Assembly: GCA_963754335.1 (NCBI GenBank)
Contig: CAVWFQ010000010.1
Location: 1,488,001-1,552,000 of the forward strand
DNA from: JBBSDP01 sp963754335
Lineage (GTDB): Bacteria > Planctomycetota > Phycisphaerae > Tepidisphaerales > Tepidisphaeraceae
Length of the DNA: 64,000 nt
Direction: 5' to 3'
Notes under the pieces: generated by a model
The model's database searches: none
Told to the model about the DNA's origin: nothing
Seen by the model: only the letters and a program-made list of their open reading frames with translations
Shown here: piece after piece, positions 8,469-18,635 of the stretch
How the letters are laid out: each line of letters begins with the position of its first letter
How positions within the stretch are numbered: the stretch's first letter is position 1
Translations under genes and position numbers: made by a program

Positions 8469-9926
8469 TTACGCCATGAGGTCACGGATCACTCGACCAC
8501 TGACATTCGTCAGTCGGCGGCGCATACCGTCGTGGTAAAAGGTGAGACGCTCGTGATCGATGCCGAGCAGGTGAAGGATGGTCGCGTGATAATCGTAAAC
8601 CGTCACCGGATTGACGACCGCCTTGTACCCCAGCTCATCGGTAGCACCGTAAGAATAACCGCGCTTCAACCCGGCCCCGGCGAGAAAAACAGTAAATCCG
8701 GTCTGATTATGATCGCGGCCGGTGCCGAGTTGGCCGTTGGCCGCTTGGGCGAAAGGGGTTCGCCCGAATTCGGTATTGAATAGAAGAAGCGTGTCGTCAA
8801 ACAGCCCCCGCTGCCGCAGGTCCCGAATCAGGCCGGCCAATGGACGGTCGATACGTTTTGCCTCTCCACCCTGATTGAGCGGCACGTTGTCGTGCGCGTC
8901 CCATATGGGCGCTCCGGTTTCACCGCCGGACCAGAGCTGGACGAATCGCACGCCGCGCTCGATCAGTCGCCGGGCCAGGAGCGCGCGACGGGCGAACTCG
9001 GCGCATTCGGGATCATCGACTCCGTAAAGTTCGCGCGTTTCCTTCGATTCGGACTCGATGCCGGCGGCTTCAGGAATCGTCGACTGCATGCGCGCAGCCA
9101 GCTCGTAGCTGCGAATCCGCGCGGCCAATGCATCGCTGGCGGCAGGATGAGATTCCAGATGCCGGCGGTTCATCTGCTCGAGAAAATCCAGCCGAACCCG
9201 CGCCGCTTTCGCCTCGACCGGCGCCGCACTTTGCAGATCGTTTACGATTGGCCCGGTCGCCCGAAGGCTCACGCCCTGATGCTCGGCGGGGAGAAAGCCG
9301 CTTCCCCAGTAGTTCGCCCCGCCGGTGTAGATCCCGCGCGGATCGGGCATGACGACGAATGTGGGCAGGCTGTCGGACAGATTCCCCAGTCCGTAGGAGA
9401 GCCACGCCCCCAGCGCTGGAAAGCCCATCGTTCGAAACCCGGAATTGGCCTGATAGATCGCGGGCACGTGATTGCCGGATTCGGCCACCATTGATCGGAT
9501 GAAAGTCAGCTCGTCTGCGACTTGGCCAAGCCGGGGAAACATCGACGAAATCCACTCACCGCTCTGTCCGTACTGCTTGAAAGGAAAATGGCTCCGGTGC
9601 AGCAATCCAACGGAGTTGAAAAAAGCTTCGGGCTTTTCCCCCTGCAATGATTTGCCGTGACTGCGATCGAGCTGCGGCTTGTAATCCATCGAGTCGATGT
9701 GGCTCAAGCCGCCGGGCAGGAAAATCTGAATCACACGCCTCGCTCGCGGCACGTGGTGGCAACCGGGAAACGGGACCGCAGACTCCGACGCAAGCAATCC
9801 ATCGCGGCTTAGCAACGACGCCAATGCGATGCCGCCCAATCCGCAGCCAAATTGCGCGAGAAAGTCGCGCCGGTTGCAACCGGCGGAACGGGCCCCTGTC
9901 GCGCTGAAGATGGATTTAATCGACAT
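8469..9926 (-). CDS. DUF1501 domain-containing (sulfatase-like fold) Tat-exported protein
   Basis: 485 residues. The N-terminus has a twin-arginine-like signal ('CNRRDFLAQFGCGLGGIA'), followed by 'PRARRVIQIFLPGGLSHIDSMDYKP', the hallmark opening of DUF1501. Later family segments include 'LWSGGETGAPIWDAHDN', 'NTEFGRTPF' and 'GRDHNQTGFTVFLAGAG'. The fold is alkaline-phosphatase/sulfatase-like, but the reaction is not established. The ATG at 9926 lies inside the 3' end of the PSD1 gene (11-bp overlap), so the two are probably translationally coupled, the standard planctomycete arrangement. Confidence 0.92.
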   Translation of the reverse strand: MSIKSIFSATGARSAGCNRRDFLAQFGCGLGGIALASLLSRDGLLASESAVPFPGCHHVPRARRVIQIFLPGGLSHIDSMDYKPQLDRSHGKSLQGEKPEAFFNSVGLLHRSHFPFKQYGQSGEWISSMFPRLGQVADELTFIRSMVAESGNHVPAIYQANSGFRTMGFPALGAWLSYGLGNLSDSLPTFVVMPDPRGIYTGGANYWGSGFLPAEHQGVSLRATGPIVNDLQSAAPVEAKAARVRLDFLEQMNRRHLESHPAASDALAARIRSYELAARMQSTIPEAAGIESESKETRELYGVDDPECAEFARRALLARRLIERGVRFVQLWSGGETGAPIWDAHDNVPLNQGGEAKRIDRPLAGLIRDLRQRGLFDDTLLLFNTEFGRTPFAQAANGQLGTGRDHNQTGFTVFLAGAGLKRGYSYGATDELGYKAVVNPVTVYDYHATILHLLGIDHERLTFYHDGMRRRLTNVSGRVIRDLMA

Positions 9927-12268
9927 ACAAAAACTCGCTGCTGTTAAACAGGACCAGACAGAACTGCCCAAGCCCCTGGGCCGCGATGAACGTCCGGGCG
10001 GATGCCACTTCGCTCTCACTCGGGCCCCGAGCGAGCGCCAGTCGGTAGCCGCGATCGATCTGGCGTTCCACATCCGTGCCCGCCTCGCGTTCGATTCGCC
10101 GGACGAGGCGTTCCGACAGGCGGGCGGTCAGCGCGCCGTTCAAAAGCGACAGCGCCTGAAGCGGCGTAATCGTCACGCTGCGGACGGGGGTCGACACGGA
10201 CGGATCGGGGCAATCCATGGTCTCCAGAAACGGATTGACTCCCCCGCCTCGATGCCAGGTTCGATAGACGCTGCGGCGATCGAATTCCGGCCCGCTTACC
10301 TCTTTGGGTAGATAAAAATCATCGTTATCCCTGAAATCGTGCGAGGCATCCTCGTAACCGGGGCCGCCCATTTGCGGATTCAATTCGCCGGAAATCTGCA
10401 GCATTGCATCGCGCACATTTTCCGCTTCGATCCGCGCCGGCGACCTGCGCGAGAGCCAGCGATCGTCCGGGTCCGCGGCCAACGACGACGAATCCACGCC
10501 CTGGCGATAGACCGCGGACAGGACGATCAAACGCTGAATGTGTTTCAGGCTCCAGGCATGATCGATCAATTCGGCGGCCAGATAATCGAGCAACTCGGGA
10601 TGCGAAGGGCGCCCGCCATTGAAACCGAAGTCGCTCGGTGTCCGCACAATCCCCCCGCCGAAGTGGTAGTGCCAGAGGCGATTGACGATCACGCGCCGGC
10701 AGCGGATTTCTCGGATCGGTGATCCACTCCGCGAGTTTCGCGCGGCGCGTCGCCTTCAGCCGCATCGACAGGCAGATGCAAATCCGGCGAAATTTCCGTG
10801 ATCGCGTCAAGACCCCGGGCGACAACCACGTCGCCGGGCCGGTGAACGTCGCCGTGCACGAGTACGTGAACCACGCGCGGTTTTTCGGAAATAACCGCGT
10901 CGACTTTGCCACCGGCGAGAAGTTTGTCGCGTGCCTCGAGTTGCGATAACTGAAGCACCAGCGGCGCATACTTTTCCCGCTCGGCGACCGACATCTCCCC
11001 GAGCAATTGTGCGCAGGTGATGCGCGTCGCCGGTCCGGCCGCGATCAATTCCGCCAGCGCTTTCGCGGTGCCGGCAGCCCGCTGCTTAGCTTTTTCCAAT
11101 TGATCGACATGATTTCGCGCTGTCGCCTGCGCGGCGTCGCTCCGTCTCTTTATCCCGTCATCGGCCGGAGCATCCCTCTCTTCTCGAAGCGCCGCCGCGA
11201 TAGCAGAGGCTTCGCGTCCAGCGGCCGCCTCGGCGATTACGGCATTTCGAGCAACATCCACTTCTGAGCGCACCGACGCAAGCATCGCCTCTCCGAGGCG
11301 CTGGCGGATCGCGCCATCCAGCGGGGTCGTCCTCTGGTGCAATTCCTTGATCTGGCTGGCAAGGGCGTCGCGCTCGGCGCAGGCGCCGAGTCGTTAAGAT
11401 TTGCGACAGATTCGCGCTCTCCAACACCGACTCCGGCCAGGACGGCGGCAAGCTGATAATATTCCGTCTGTCGGATTGGATCGAATTTGTGGTCGTGACA
11501 GCGTGCGCAGTTGACGGTCAGCCCCAGGAAAGTCTGGCCGAGATTTCCCACTACTTTTTCGACGTAATCCTGGCGCCGTGAGCTCAATCATTGCTTCCGA
11601 TCCCTTGCCCATCCCAAGCGAATCGTAGGAGCCGCAGACGAGATACCCCGTGGCCGTCACCGCCATCGGGTCATTCGGAGCCAGAACATCGCCGGCGATC
11701 TGCTCCCGAACAAACCGGTCGTAGGGCATATCGCTGTTCAACGCGTCGATGACCCAGTCGCGATAACGCCAGGCGTTGGGCCGAGGCCGATTGTGCTCGA
11801 ATCCTTCGTTTTCCCCAAAGCGAACGACGTCCAGCCAGTGGCGGGCCCACTGCTCGCCATAATGCGGCGAGGCGAGCAAACGATCCACTAGTTTCTCGTA
11901 AGCATCCGCGCTCTCGTCGTGCAAGAACGCGTCAATCTCCTCCGGCGTCGGCGGGAGCCCGATCAGGTCAAACGTTACCCGCCGAATCAACGTACGCTTG
12001 TCCGCTTCCGGCGAAGGATGAAGATTTCTCGACTCAGCGCCCCAAGAATGAATGCATCAACTGGCCCACGACACCATTTGGCATCGCGCACCGCAGGTAG
12101 TGCAGGACGTTTGATCGGCTGAAGGGCCCACCAGTCGGATCCGGCGTGGTGGTCGTTCGTAAGCGGAATCTGGTCCGCGATGGCATAGGACCCGCCCCCC
12201 GCCATCATCAACATGATGGAAAAATTCGCGACCAATCTGGCGGCGGAGTGAAGCACGATCCCTCGCAA
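9916..12268 (-). CDS. PSD1 / DUF1549-DUF1553 planctomycete cytochrome-type protein, interrupted by about five frameshifts
   Basis: Large exported protein that pairs with DUF1501. The parts occur in order but in different frames: an N-terminal segment with signal peptide and 'DWWALQPIKRP' (12268 to about 12025); DUF1549 with 'LIRRVTFDLIGLPPTPEEI' and 'PYDRFVREQIAGD' (to about 11585); a segment with 'LGLTVNCARCHDHKFDPI', including the CARCH haem-type motif (to about 11383); a coiled-coil-like insert (to about 10760); and DUF1553 from 'RAKLAEWITDPRNPL' and 'NRLWHYHFGGGIV' to the end. At about 12025 the shift is explained exactly by loss of one A from an A-run. I read this as one gene with indel errors; a true pseudogene is the alternative. 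Confidence 0.8.
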
Positions 12269-12395
12269 AAATTCCTGCGCGGATCTCCACGCGCATTACC
12301 TCAATCAGAGAACCGCGTTCGGCCTATTGTCGCACGAAGTTCGAACTTTTGGGACATGCAGATCAGTCGAAGGTAGAATATTTTGCGTTCCCGAT

Positions 12396-13968
12396 ATGCC
12401 GCAGACCCCAGGCGAAACGCCTTCTTCCGTGGTAAAGCCGCCGCCGCTCCCCCCGAATTTCGCGGCCGGCCCGATTCCGCTTGCCTATGCGCGGCCAATG
12501 GATCCGAGGCGGCGGGCGGGCCCGCTGACGGCAATTGCCACGATCAGCCTGATTCTCGGCGTCTTCGGCCTGATCGACAGCGGCGTATCGTGCGGGGAGT
12601 GGAGTTATTTCTGGTGGAACTCGATTCCGCCACCGCCGCCGCCGAGCCTGCCGCCGCTGCCGATGCCGGTGCTGACGCCTCATGATGGCGACTTCGTTGC
12701 GCCCGCGGGCCTGAAATTTCCCGTGCGACGATCATTGATTGTCGCGCTGCGAAGTCTCCCGACTCTCTCCGAAAGGATGACGCCCGAATCGCAGTTGATG
12801 TTGAACCGACTGCTCGCCGAGGCAGGGCGCGACATCATCGGCGGCGAAGGTCGTGATCCCGCTGCTGCGATCGTGACAACGGGATCCGAAGGGCCGCACA
12901 ATAAGCAGCTCTTCTTTGTCACTGTCAGCGGAAAGGTGCTTTTCGACGACGGGTCCGCTCGCTTCGTACCTAAAACTGCTTCGTCCGTGATAAAGGTTGA
13001 AGGAAATACCGTACAGGTCGGGGAGGAACCCGCGCAGTGGAGCGCAATAACGATCAACGAAGCGCTCGAAACCATCCGCGACAGGGCCAGTGGAGATTTC
13101 AATGCACTTCAGGCGGCCGCCATCATTCCGCACATTCGATCGCTCGCTCCGGCCGAGTCGCGCGACGCGCGGTCGAATCTGATAGCGGTTCCGCAGATTC
13201 CGATTTACATCCCCCATCCGCCCGGCACTCAAGTCGTTCTTTTCGGAATGAACGACTCGCAGTGGATTTATCCCAACGGGCGGATCCACGATTATTACGC
13301 ATCGGATTCACCGTGGGGAACCGACATGGCCAGCGGCCGGCCCATTTTTCACAGCGACTTTCAGCCGGCCGCCCCCGGGAGTACGACGGCAATGCTGGCG
13401 CAGGCCATCCCCGAGGCAATTGCATTCCTGCTGGCGGCCTGGCTGATCATTTCCGCAATTCAAATGTTTCGGGAGCGCCCCAGTGCTGCGGCGATGCAGC
13501 TATGGTGGGCCATCGGGAAAACATTCTTGATTCCCCCCGCGGCCGTCGCGGCGATCTGGTATCTCGATACGATGGGTCGTCCGCCTTATGGCTGGGAAGC
13601 ATGGTGGCTCCGGACAGTTCGTTCCGGCGGGATTGCTTCCATCGTGTTCGGAGCCATTCTTGGCCTGGCCTATCCGGTCGCGGTGACGATTGTGATGAAA
13701 TACAGCGCGTGGGTACGCGCGGACCTCGCGACGCGCAATTCAGGACCCTGGTTCTTTCCGCCGGCGATTCGAAAACGATGGTCGGACGGTGCGGGCCGGC
13801 TTATGCGGAGGCTCGAAAGCGCGTTGGGTGTTGCATTGCGCCGCCCTGCTCGCCCTGGTCGCCGCGGCGGCGCAGGTTTCCATTGCCGTCCTGGAGCCGG
13901 AGTCGAACACCCAGCTCGCGCAGAGGCTGAGTCACGGAATCGGGGCGATTCTGCGCTCGGCATTCTGA
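12396..13968 (+). CDS. Unknown membrane protein, frameshift near 13825
   Basis: About 520 residues if the shift is repaired. Start ATG at 12396: the peptide begins with a Pro-rich cytoplasmic segment, then a transmembrane helix (about residues 45-65), a Pro-rich stretch, an extracytoplasmic region of about 270 residues, and at least three further helices. Near 13825 the frame changes. The +1 frame continues as a membrane helix ('LHCAALLALVAAAAQVS') and stops at 13968, whereas the original frame turns into an Arg-rich shadow. I recognise no family. The opening 'MPQTPGETPSSVVKPPPLPP' and the repeated membrane segments suggest an envelope protein with DUF-type lineage-restricted distribution (inference). 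Confidence 0.6.
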
Positions 13969-13999
13969 TACTGCTCGTCCGGCGCGACGATTTCGAACG

Positions 14000-14331
14000 G
14001 TGATGTGTCTCGCAGGCATGTTGTTTCTGGTTCTGTGGGGCAACGCGTCGCCAACGGCCGCGGCCACCGCCGAATTCGGTCTCATTTCGCATGGGGAAAT
14101 CACGGGAACTGATCCTGCGGACAAAATTCGAATTACCACAAGCGGCGGTGAACCGGATCCGATCGAGTCGCCGAAAGCCTGGTCGATTCCAACTGTCTCG
14201 CCCGAAGAGGCCAACGCCATCCGGGTAGAGCGGCTCAATCTCATTTCCCTGATGAGCTTTGCTGCGGTGGCGCTCTGGTCCTTTATCTGATCATCGGCGC
14301 GCTGGCATTGAGTCGCAATTCAAAGGATTGA
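14000..14331 (+). CDS. Small membrane protein, probable frameshift near 14275
   Basis: Begins GTG 14000 or ATG 14003 and carries a hydrophobic N-terminal segment ('LAGMLFLVLWG') cut after an Ala-rich stretch, about 60 polar residues, then a C-terminal helix. In the first frame it stops at 14290, mid-helix. In the neighbouring frame the helix continues as 'VLYLIIGALALSRNSKD' to a stop at 14331, so a one-base indel is likely. It lies 31 bp after the preceding membrane gene in the same direction and may be its partner. No family recognised. Confidence 0.5.
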
Positions 14332-14343
14332 ACTGCCGGAGCT

Positions 14344-15672
14344 TCAGGACGAGCTGATCTTTTCCCGCCCACCCATATATTTCCGCAGCGCCTCGGGAAC
14401 AGTCACCGATCCGTCCTTATTCTGAAAGTTCTCCAAAATCGGAATCAGAATTCGCGGGCTGGCGACGACCGTGTTGTTCAGCGTATGGCAGAATCGAAGC
14501 TTTCCGTCCGCGCCCTTGTAGCGAAGATTCAGCCGGTGCGCTTGAAACTCATAAAGGCGGGAGGCGGAATGCGTCTCCCCGTATCCGCTGTCCGGTTCCT
14601 TTTCGTTCTGCCGGCTCGGCATCCACGTTTCAATATCCATCATGGATGCGTTCTTCACGCCGATGTCCCCGGTGCAGCATTGGATCACGCGATAGGGAAG
14701 ATTCAGGCGTTTGAGAATTTCCTCGGCGTAGCCGAGCATTTCCAGGTGCCAGCGCTTGCTCTCTTCAACGTCGTTTTTACAAATGACAACCTGCTCGACC
14801 TTGTCGAACTGATGAACGCGATACAGGCCCGCGGTGTCCTTCCCGTAAGTTCCCGCCTCGCGGCGGAAGCAGGTGCTCACGGCGACATACTTTCGCGGCA
14901 GATCCGCTTCCGACAATTTCACTTCCTCTTTCTCAGGCATTTCGTAAGAGGTGAGACCGACTTCCGCCGTGCCGGTGAGAAATCGGACAACGTCCCCGGT
15001 TTCTTCAGCCTCACCCACTCGATATGCCTGCTCTCGGCCGGCGGGAAAGAAACCGGTGCCGCGCATGGCAAGTTCGCGCACCAGCACCGGCACGCTCATG
15101 AGCGTGAACCCCTTCTCGTAAACCATCATATCGAGCGCCATCCGCAAGACGGCCTGATGCAACTCGGCGCCCGCCCCCTTTAGGAAATACGATCGAGCGC
15201 CGGCGATGCGAGCGCCCGCTTCGAAATCGAGAATATCCAATGCCTCCCCAAGCTCGATATGGGTCAGCGGCTTGAAATCGAATTTTCGCGCCTGACCCCA
15301 GCGATAGAGAACGACGTTTTCGCTCGCATCCTTCCCGGCCGGCACGTCGGGGTCGGGCGGCTGCGGCACGCGCAGCAGCAACGGCTGCAACGCCGCGTCC
15401 GCGGCGCGGGATCGCTCCTCGGCTTCCCTGACCTTCGCCTTCAATTCCGCCATCCGCGCGATCGCTGCCTGCTTCTGGGCCGAATCCTTGATCTTCGCTA
15501 CTTCCTTGCCCGCCTCATTTTGCTCGGCGCGAAGCTTTTCGAATTCCTTCTGGGCGACCCCGCGCGTTTCATCCAGGCGCAGAATACCGGCGATGTCGAC
15601 ATCCACCCCTTTCAATTCCGCCCCCCGGCGGTACTTCTCAGAATTTTCACGCAGGTCTTTCAGATCGATCAT
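14344..15672 (-). CDS. serS: Seryl-tRNA synthetase
   Basis: Charges tRNA-Ser (and tRNA-Sec) with serine in the cytoplasm. 442 residues, normal length. ATG at 15672 ('MIDLKDLREN') is preferred to a TTG two codons earlier. Residues about 1-110 form the antiparallel coiled coil that grips the long variable arm; the class II catalytic core follows. Motif 2 is evident in 'CFRREAGTYGKDTAGLYRVHQF' around residues 270-290, and motif 3 lies near the C-terminus after 'LNNTVVASPRILIPILEN'. It sits downstream of rpsG on the same strand, separated by 117 bp that hold a long A/T-rich inverted repeat, so co-transcription is uncertain. Confidence 0.97.
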   Translation of the reverse strand: MIDLKDLRENSEKYRRGAELKGVDVDIAGILRLDETRGVAQKEFEKLRAEQNEAGKEVAKIKDSAQKQAAIARMAELKAKVREAEERSRAADAALQPLLLRVPQPPDPDVPAGKDASENVVLYRWGQARKFDFKPLTHIELGEALDILDFEAGARIAGARSYFLKGAGAELHQAVLRMALDMMVYEKGFTLMSVPVLVRELAMRGTGFFPAGREQAYRVGEAEETGDVVRFLTGTAEVGLTSYEMPEKEEVKLSEADLPRKYVAVSTCFRREAGTYGKDTAGLYRVHQFDKVEQVVICKNDVEESKRWHLEMLGYAEEILKRLNLPYRVIQCCTGDIGVKNASMMDIETWMPSRQNEKEPDSGYGETHSASRLYEFQAHRLNLRYKGADGKLRFCHTLNNTVVASPRILIPILENFQNKDGSVTVPEALRKYMGGREKISSS

Positions 15673-15686
15673 GGGCAACTCGTTCC

Positions 15687-15772
15687 AAAGGAAAAAGGAA
15701 AAAGTAAAAGGGAAAAAGGGGGACCTCCGCGGAGGCCTTCACTTTTTCCTTTTCACTTTTTCCTTTTTACTT
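15687..15772. repeat. Purine/pyrimidine inverted repeat between rpsG and serS
   Basis: An A/G-only arm (15687-15722) made of AAAAAGG words is mirrored by a C/T arm (15736-15772), with the palindrome 'CCTCCGCGGAGG' in the loop. The structure could form a long hairpin in either transcript. It resembles in style, but not in sequence, the repeats at 29723-29855 and 30399-30575. Confidence 0.75.
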
Positions 15773-15789
15773 CGCTTTCGATTCGCGGG

Positions 15790-16266
15790 CTACCACGCGA
15801 AATGCGCAAATGCCTTGTTCGCATCCGCCATTCGGTGGGTATCATCGCGCTTCTTCATCGCCATTCCTTCTTTGCGGAAAGCGGCCATCAGCTCGTCGGC
15901 CAGACGCGAGCTCATCGTGCGTCCGCCTTGTTCGCGGCAGGCGTTGATCAGCCAGCGAAACGCGAGGCTCTGCTGGCGGCGCTTGTTCACCTGCATCGGA
16001 ACCTGGTAGTTGGCCCCGCCGACGCGGCGGCTGCGCACCTCGACATACGGCTTGACGTTGTTGATCGCGGTTTCGAACAGTTCCAGCGGCGGAACGTCCT
16101 TCACCTTCTTCACGACCTGCTCCATCGCGTCGTAGAAGATCTTCTGCGCGACTGATTTCTTCCCCTGCCACATGAGGCAGTTGATGAACTTGCTGACCAG
16201 CTTGCTGTTAAACCGGGGGTCCGGCTTCAGCATTGTTTCGCTTGCGGTGAATTTCTTATAAGCCAT
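15790..16266 (-). CDS. rpsG: 30S ribosomal protein S7
   Basis: 158 residues, normal length. Primary rRNA-binding protein that nucleates the head of the 30S subunit and contacts mRNA near the exit. Family segments: 'DPRFNSKLVSKFINCLMWQGKK', 'VKPYVEVRSRRVGGANYQVP', 'ALRWLI'-like 'AFRWLINACRE' and 'KREDTHRMADANKAFAHF'-type C-terminus (here KKRDDTH). It follows rpsL by 33 bp in the classical str order; fusA and tufA are not adjacent in this window. Confidence 0.98.
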   Translation of the reverse strand: MAYKKFTASETMLKPDPRFNSKLVSKFINCLMWQGKKSVAQKIFYDAMEQVVKKVKDVPPLELFETAINNVKPYVEVRSRRVGGANYQVPMQVNKRRQQSLAFRWLINACREQGGRTMSSRLADELMAAFRKEGMAMKKRDDTHRMADANKAFAHFAW

Positions 16267-16299
16267 GGAATCGATTCCGGATGCTGAGATAAAGACGGA

Positions 16300-16674
16300 T
16301 TACTTGGTAGCGCGTTTCGCGCCGTACTTGCTGCGGCTGCGCTTGCGGCCATCGACGCCGAGCGCGTCGAGCGTGCCGCGGACAATATGATATCGAACGC
16401 CCGGCAGATCGCGGACGCGGCCTCCCCGCACCAGCACGATGCTATGCTCCTGGAGGTTGTGCTCTTCGCCGGGGATGTAAGCGGTGACTTCCTTGCCGTT
16501 GCTCAGCCGCACGCGGGCGATCTTGCGGAGAGCCGAGTTCGGCTTCTTGGGGGTCATCGTCTTGACCTGAAGGCAGACGCCGCGCTTTTGCGGGCATGCT
16601 TCCAGATCCTTGACCTTGTTGATCCGCCCCAGAGCACGGCGCGGCTTCTTGATGAGCTGATTAATCGTCGGCAT
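16300..16674 (-). CDS. rpsL: 30S ribosomal protein S12
   Basis: 124 residues from the ATG at 16674; an upstream in-frame ATG (16860) would add an implausible extension. S12 is a decoding-centre protein controlling accuracy and is the target region for streptomycin. The conserved loop 'TPKKPNSALRK' is intact. In the second conserved loop the residue normally lysine (E. coli K87, K88 with initiator Met counted) is arginine: 'RGGRVRDLPGVRYH'. I read the CGC codon directly. A Lys-to-Arg change at this site is a known streptomycin-resistance substitution in other bacteria. First gene of the rpsL-rpsG pair. Confidence 0.97.
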   Translation of the reverse strand: MPTINQLIKKPRRALGRINKVKDLEACPQKRGVCLQVKTMTPKKPNSALRKIARVRLSNGKEVTAYIPGEEHNLQEHSIVLVRGGRVRDLPGVRYHIVRGTLDALGVDGRKRSRSKYGAKRATK

Positions 16675-16851
16675 TTCGAATCGTTTCCTTCGTCCGCAAA
16701 CAGCCGCAATACCCTCGGCGGCAAATCGAGAAGCGGGGCAGTATAGGAATTCGCAAGGCGGGTCGCAAGGGGTCGCGATCTTCAAAACCACCGGCGGGTG
16801 TGCCCAAATATTCGAGCAAATCCGAATGTGGCTGGCATCAGTTCTTAGGAG

Positions 16852-17012
16852 GACAGACATTTTTGTCTGTCACGCGGCCATGAGTGCGGGCATTCCTGCC
16901 CGCCGAATGGACGCGACATTCCGCGGAGTTTTCGCCAGAGCGGACCGGCTCGGGAGGCGGAATACCGCCTCCGCTCCCCGGACCGCAACAGACAGGAATG
17001 TCTGTCCCACCG
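16852..17012. repeat. Cluster of short palindromes upstream of rpsL
   Basis: Three short hairpins: 16852-16871 (GACAGACA with TGTCTGTC arms), 16886-16903 (GCGGGCATTCCTGCCCGC) and about 16988-17005 (ACAGACAGGAATGTCTGT). They share the design of a short stem around an ATT/GAAT centre. They lie between rpsL and the lipoprotein gene; 16675-17059 shows no gene. Confidence 0.7.
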
Positions 17013-17059
17013 GGGGGAAGCTCGCCTCTCCTGGAAAATTGGGCACACCCACCGCCGCC

Positions 17060-17646
17060 TTAATGAAGTGTCGCCGGCTGCGTCGCCGCTTCAACGGCCT
17101 TCATTCGACGGTCCCGCTCGGCGGCCAGCCGCTTTTCTTCCGGAGTTTCCGAGGTCTCGGTGGTGGGCGCGGTCACCGGCACGCTCGTGGGATGGAGAAA
17201 CCTTCCAAAGTTCGACGGCGAGGAAGTCGACCCCGTTCCCCAAAACGTCTGCGCGCTCTCGTCGACCTCCTTGCGCGTAAGCGCTCCCGGCGAAGCGTTT
17301 GGCCTCGATCATCCAACACCGTCACGATGAATTCGTCTGAATCCGGGCTTGCGCGGTCGCAGTCGATCTCCATGACCACTTTGCCATGGGTCAGAAATTT
17401 CTCACTGACCAGGCGAAGGCGATCGACGCCAAGCTGATACAGCCAGCCGACGATGGTCGCGTCGAGAAGAGTCTGGCGGTCGAGCCGATTGACCGGCGTC
17501 AGCATGTTGTCCCAGATCGCATCGATCTGCCGCTGATCGTCTGGCGTCAGCCGACTGGTCATCGGCGTGAACAGCGGGCCACAGCCGGTCAGAAGAAACG
17601 CCATGACGATCGGCTGAGCAATTGAACTGAGAATCCGATAGATCAT
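17060..17646 (-). CDS. Small lipoprotein of unknown function, frameshift near 17288
   Basis: About 195 residues. ATG at 17646 has GGAGG 8 nt upstream. The signal peptide ends in a lipobox 'FLLTGC', so the mature protein should be lipid-anchored. The frame breaks near 17288 after 'DDRGQTLRRE'. The next frame continues sensibly ('ALTRKEVDESAQTF', 'TETSETPEEKRLAAERDRR') to a stop at 17060, and the break fits loss of one base. The middle has alternating hydrophobic strands ('HGKVVMEIDCD', 'EFIVTVLDDRG'). No known family recognised. A 55-bp copy of its start-codon region occurs at 23016-23070. Confidence 0.72.
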
Positions 17647-18635
17647 GCCTGGCCTCCGTCCGGTTAAGGTCTCGTGTCGCTCGTGAAGTTCAACCGGAAA
17701 TGGAACGGGGTCGGGGAAAATGGGCGTGGACCGCGACCCGGCCGCGAGGGAGAGCCAATGTTGTGATATCGCGTGTTGGATTAGTATCGTGCGACAGACG
17801 CGACAGAACGCGACGGATTTGCCCCATTCATCACGGCGGTGCAGGCGCGATCGCGAGATCTTCAACTACCGAGTCTGCATCGCTTGACCTCCGAATAGGC
17901 CCTTTGGTTCGCCGCGTGCTTAACGGGCCGCATTCCATTCGGCCGCTTGGCCGTACTTGGCCGGAAATGGGACCGCTACTTTTCAAATCAGGACCGTTCA
18001 GCGGAATGGCGATCCGACATAATCCGACATAATCCGACACTTTTTCGGCCCATATATCAAAAGACTGCTATCTATTACAATACATCAGATGTATTAATTA
18101 TCCAAGAAAGTGCTGCCGTCCGGTTCATTCACGGGAAAGATTCAAACCGGACGGGTTGACGGAATCAAATACCACGGGCACCACCTGCGGACAATGATGC
18201 GGGATCGAAGCCCATTCACGTTTTCTCTCGGTTGTTTTTTTCGCCGGCCTTCCCAATCCGGTTGGTCGGCCGAGGCAAAAGGCGAAGCCAGGTAAGGGTT
18301 AGCCGCCGTGCGCAATCGCGATCGCGCCGGAATCCGATTCCAAACGTCCGCCTCAGGCCCCCCAGGATTGGCCGTTCGCGCGCCGCCGGCCTCCCAACTT
18401 TGTGGCACTACCGGCTCGGCTGTGTTCGGAGCAGGTAGTTCACGACATCATAATCCATGGCAGCACGAGCGGTGCGGGGCATCAGCACATTCTGAACACA
18501 TCAACAGGCAACATCAAGAAATATTGGATGTCCGCTGCCGTATTCTATCTGCGTATCGTTGATCTCCCTCGACGCGCTATTGATCGTCGCCAGATTCATC
18601 CATGGCAGTCTTTTCTTGCGATATATTGGTGTGTC
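17647..18635. other. Gene-poor intergenic stretch
   Basis: I see no supportable gene in about 990 bp between the divergent lipoprotein and beta-helix genes. It holds a 'GGAACGGGGTCGGGG' word near 17703 that recurs near 26400, a directly repeated 'ATCCGACATA' (about 18010-18030) and an AT-rich patch around 18060-18105 that could serve as a promoter region. Confidence 0.6.

Noticed and set aside
16674..16860. N-terminal extension of S12
   Set aside because: S12 is highly conserved at 124 residues starting 'MPTINQLIKKP'.
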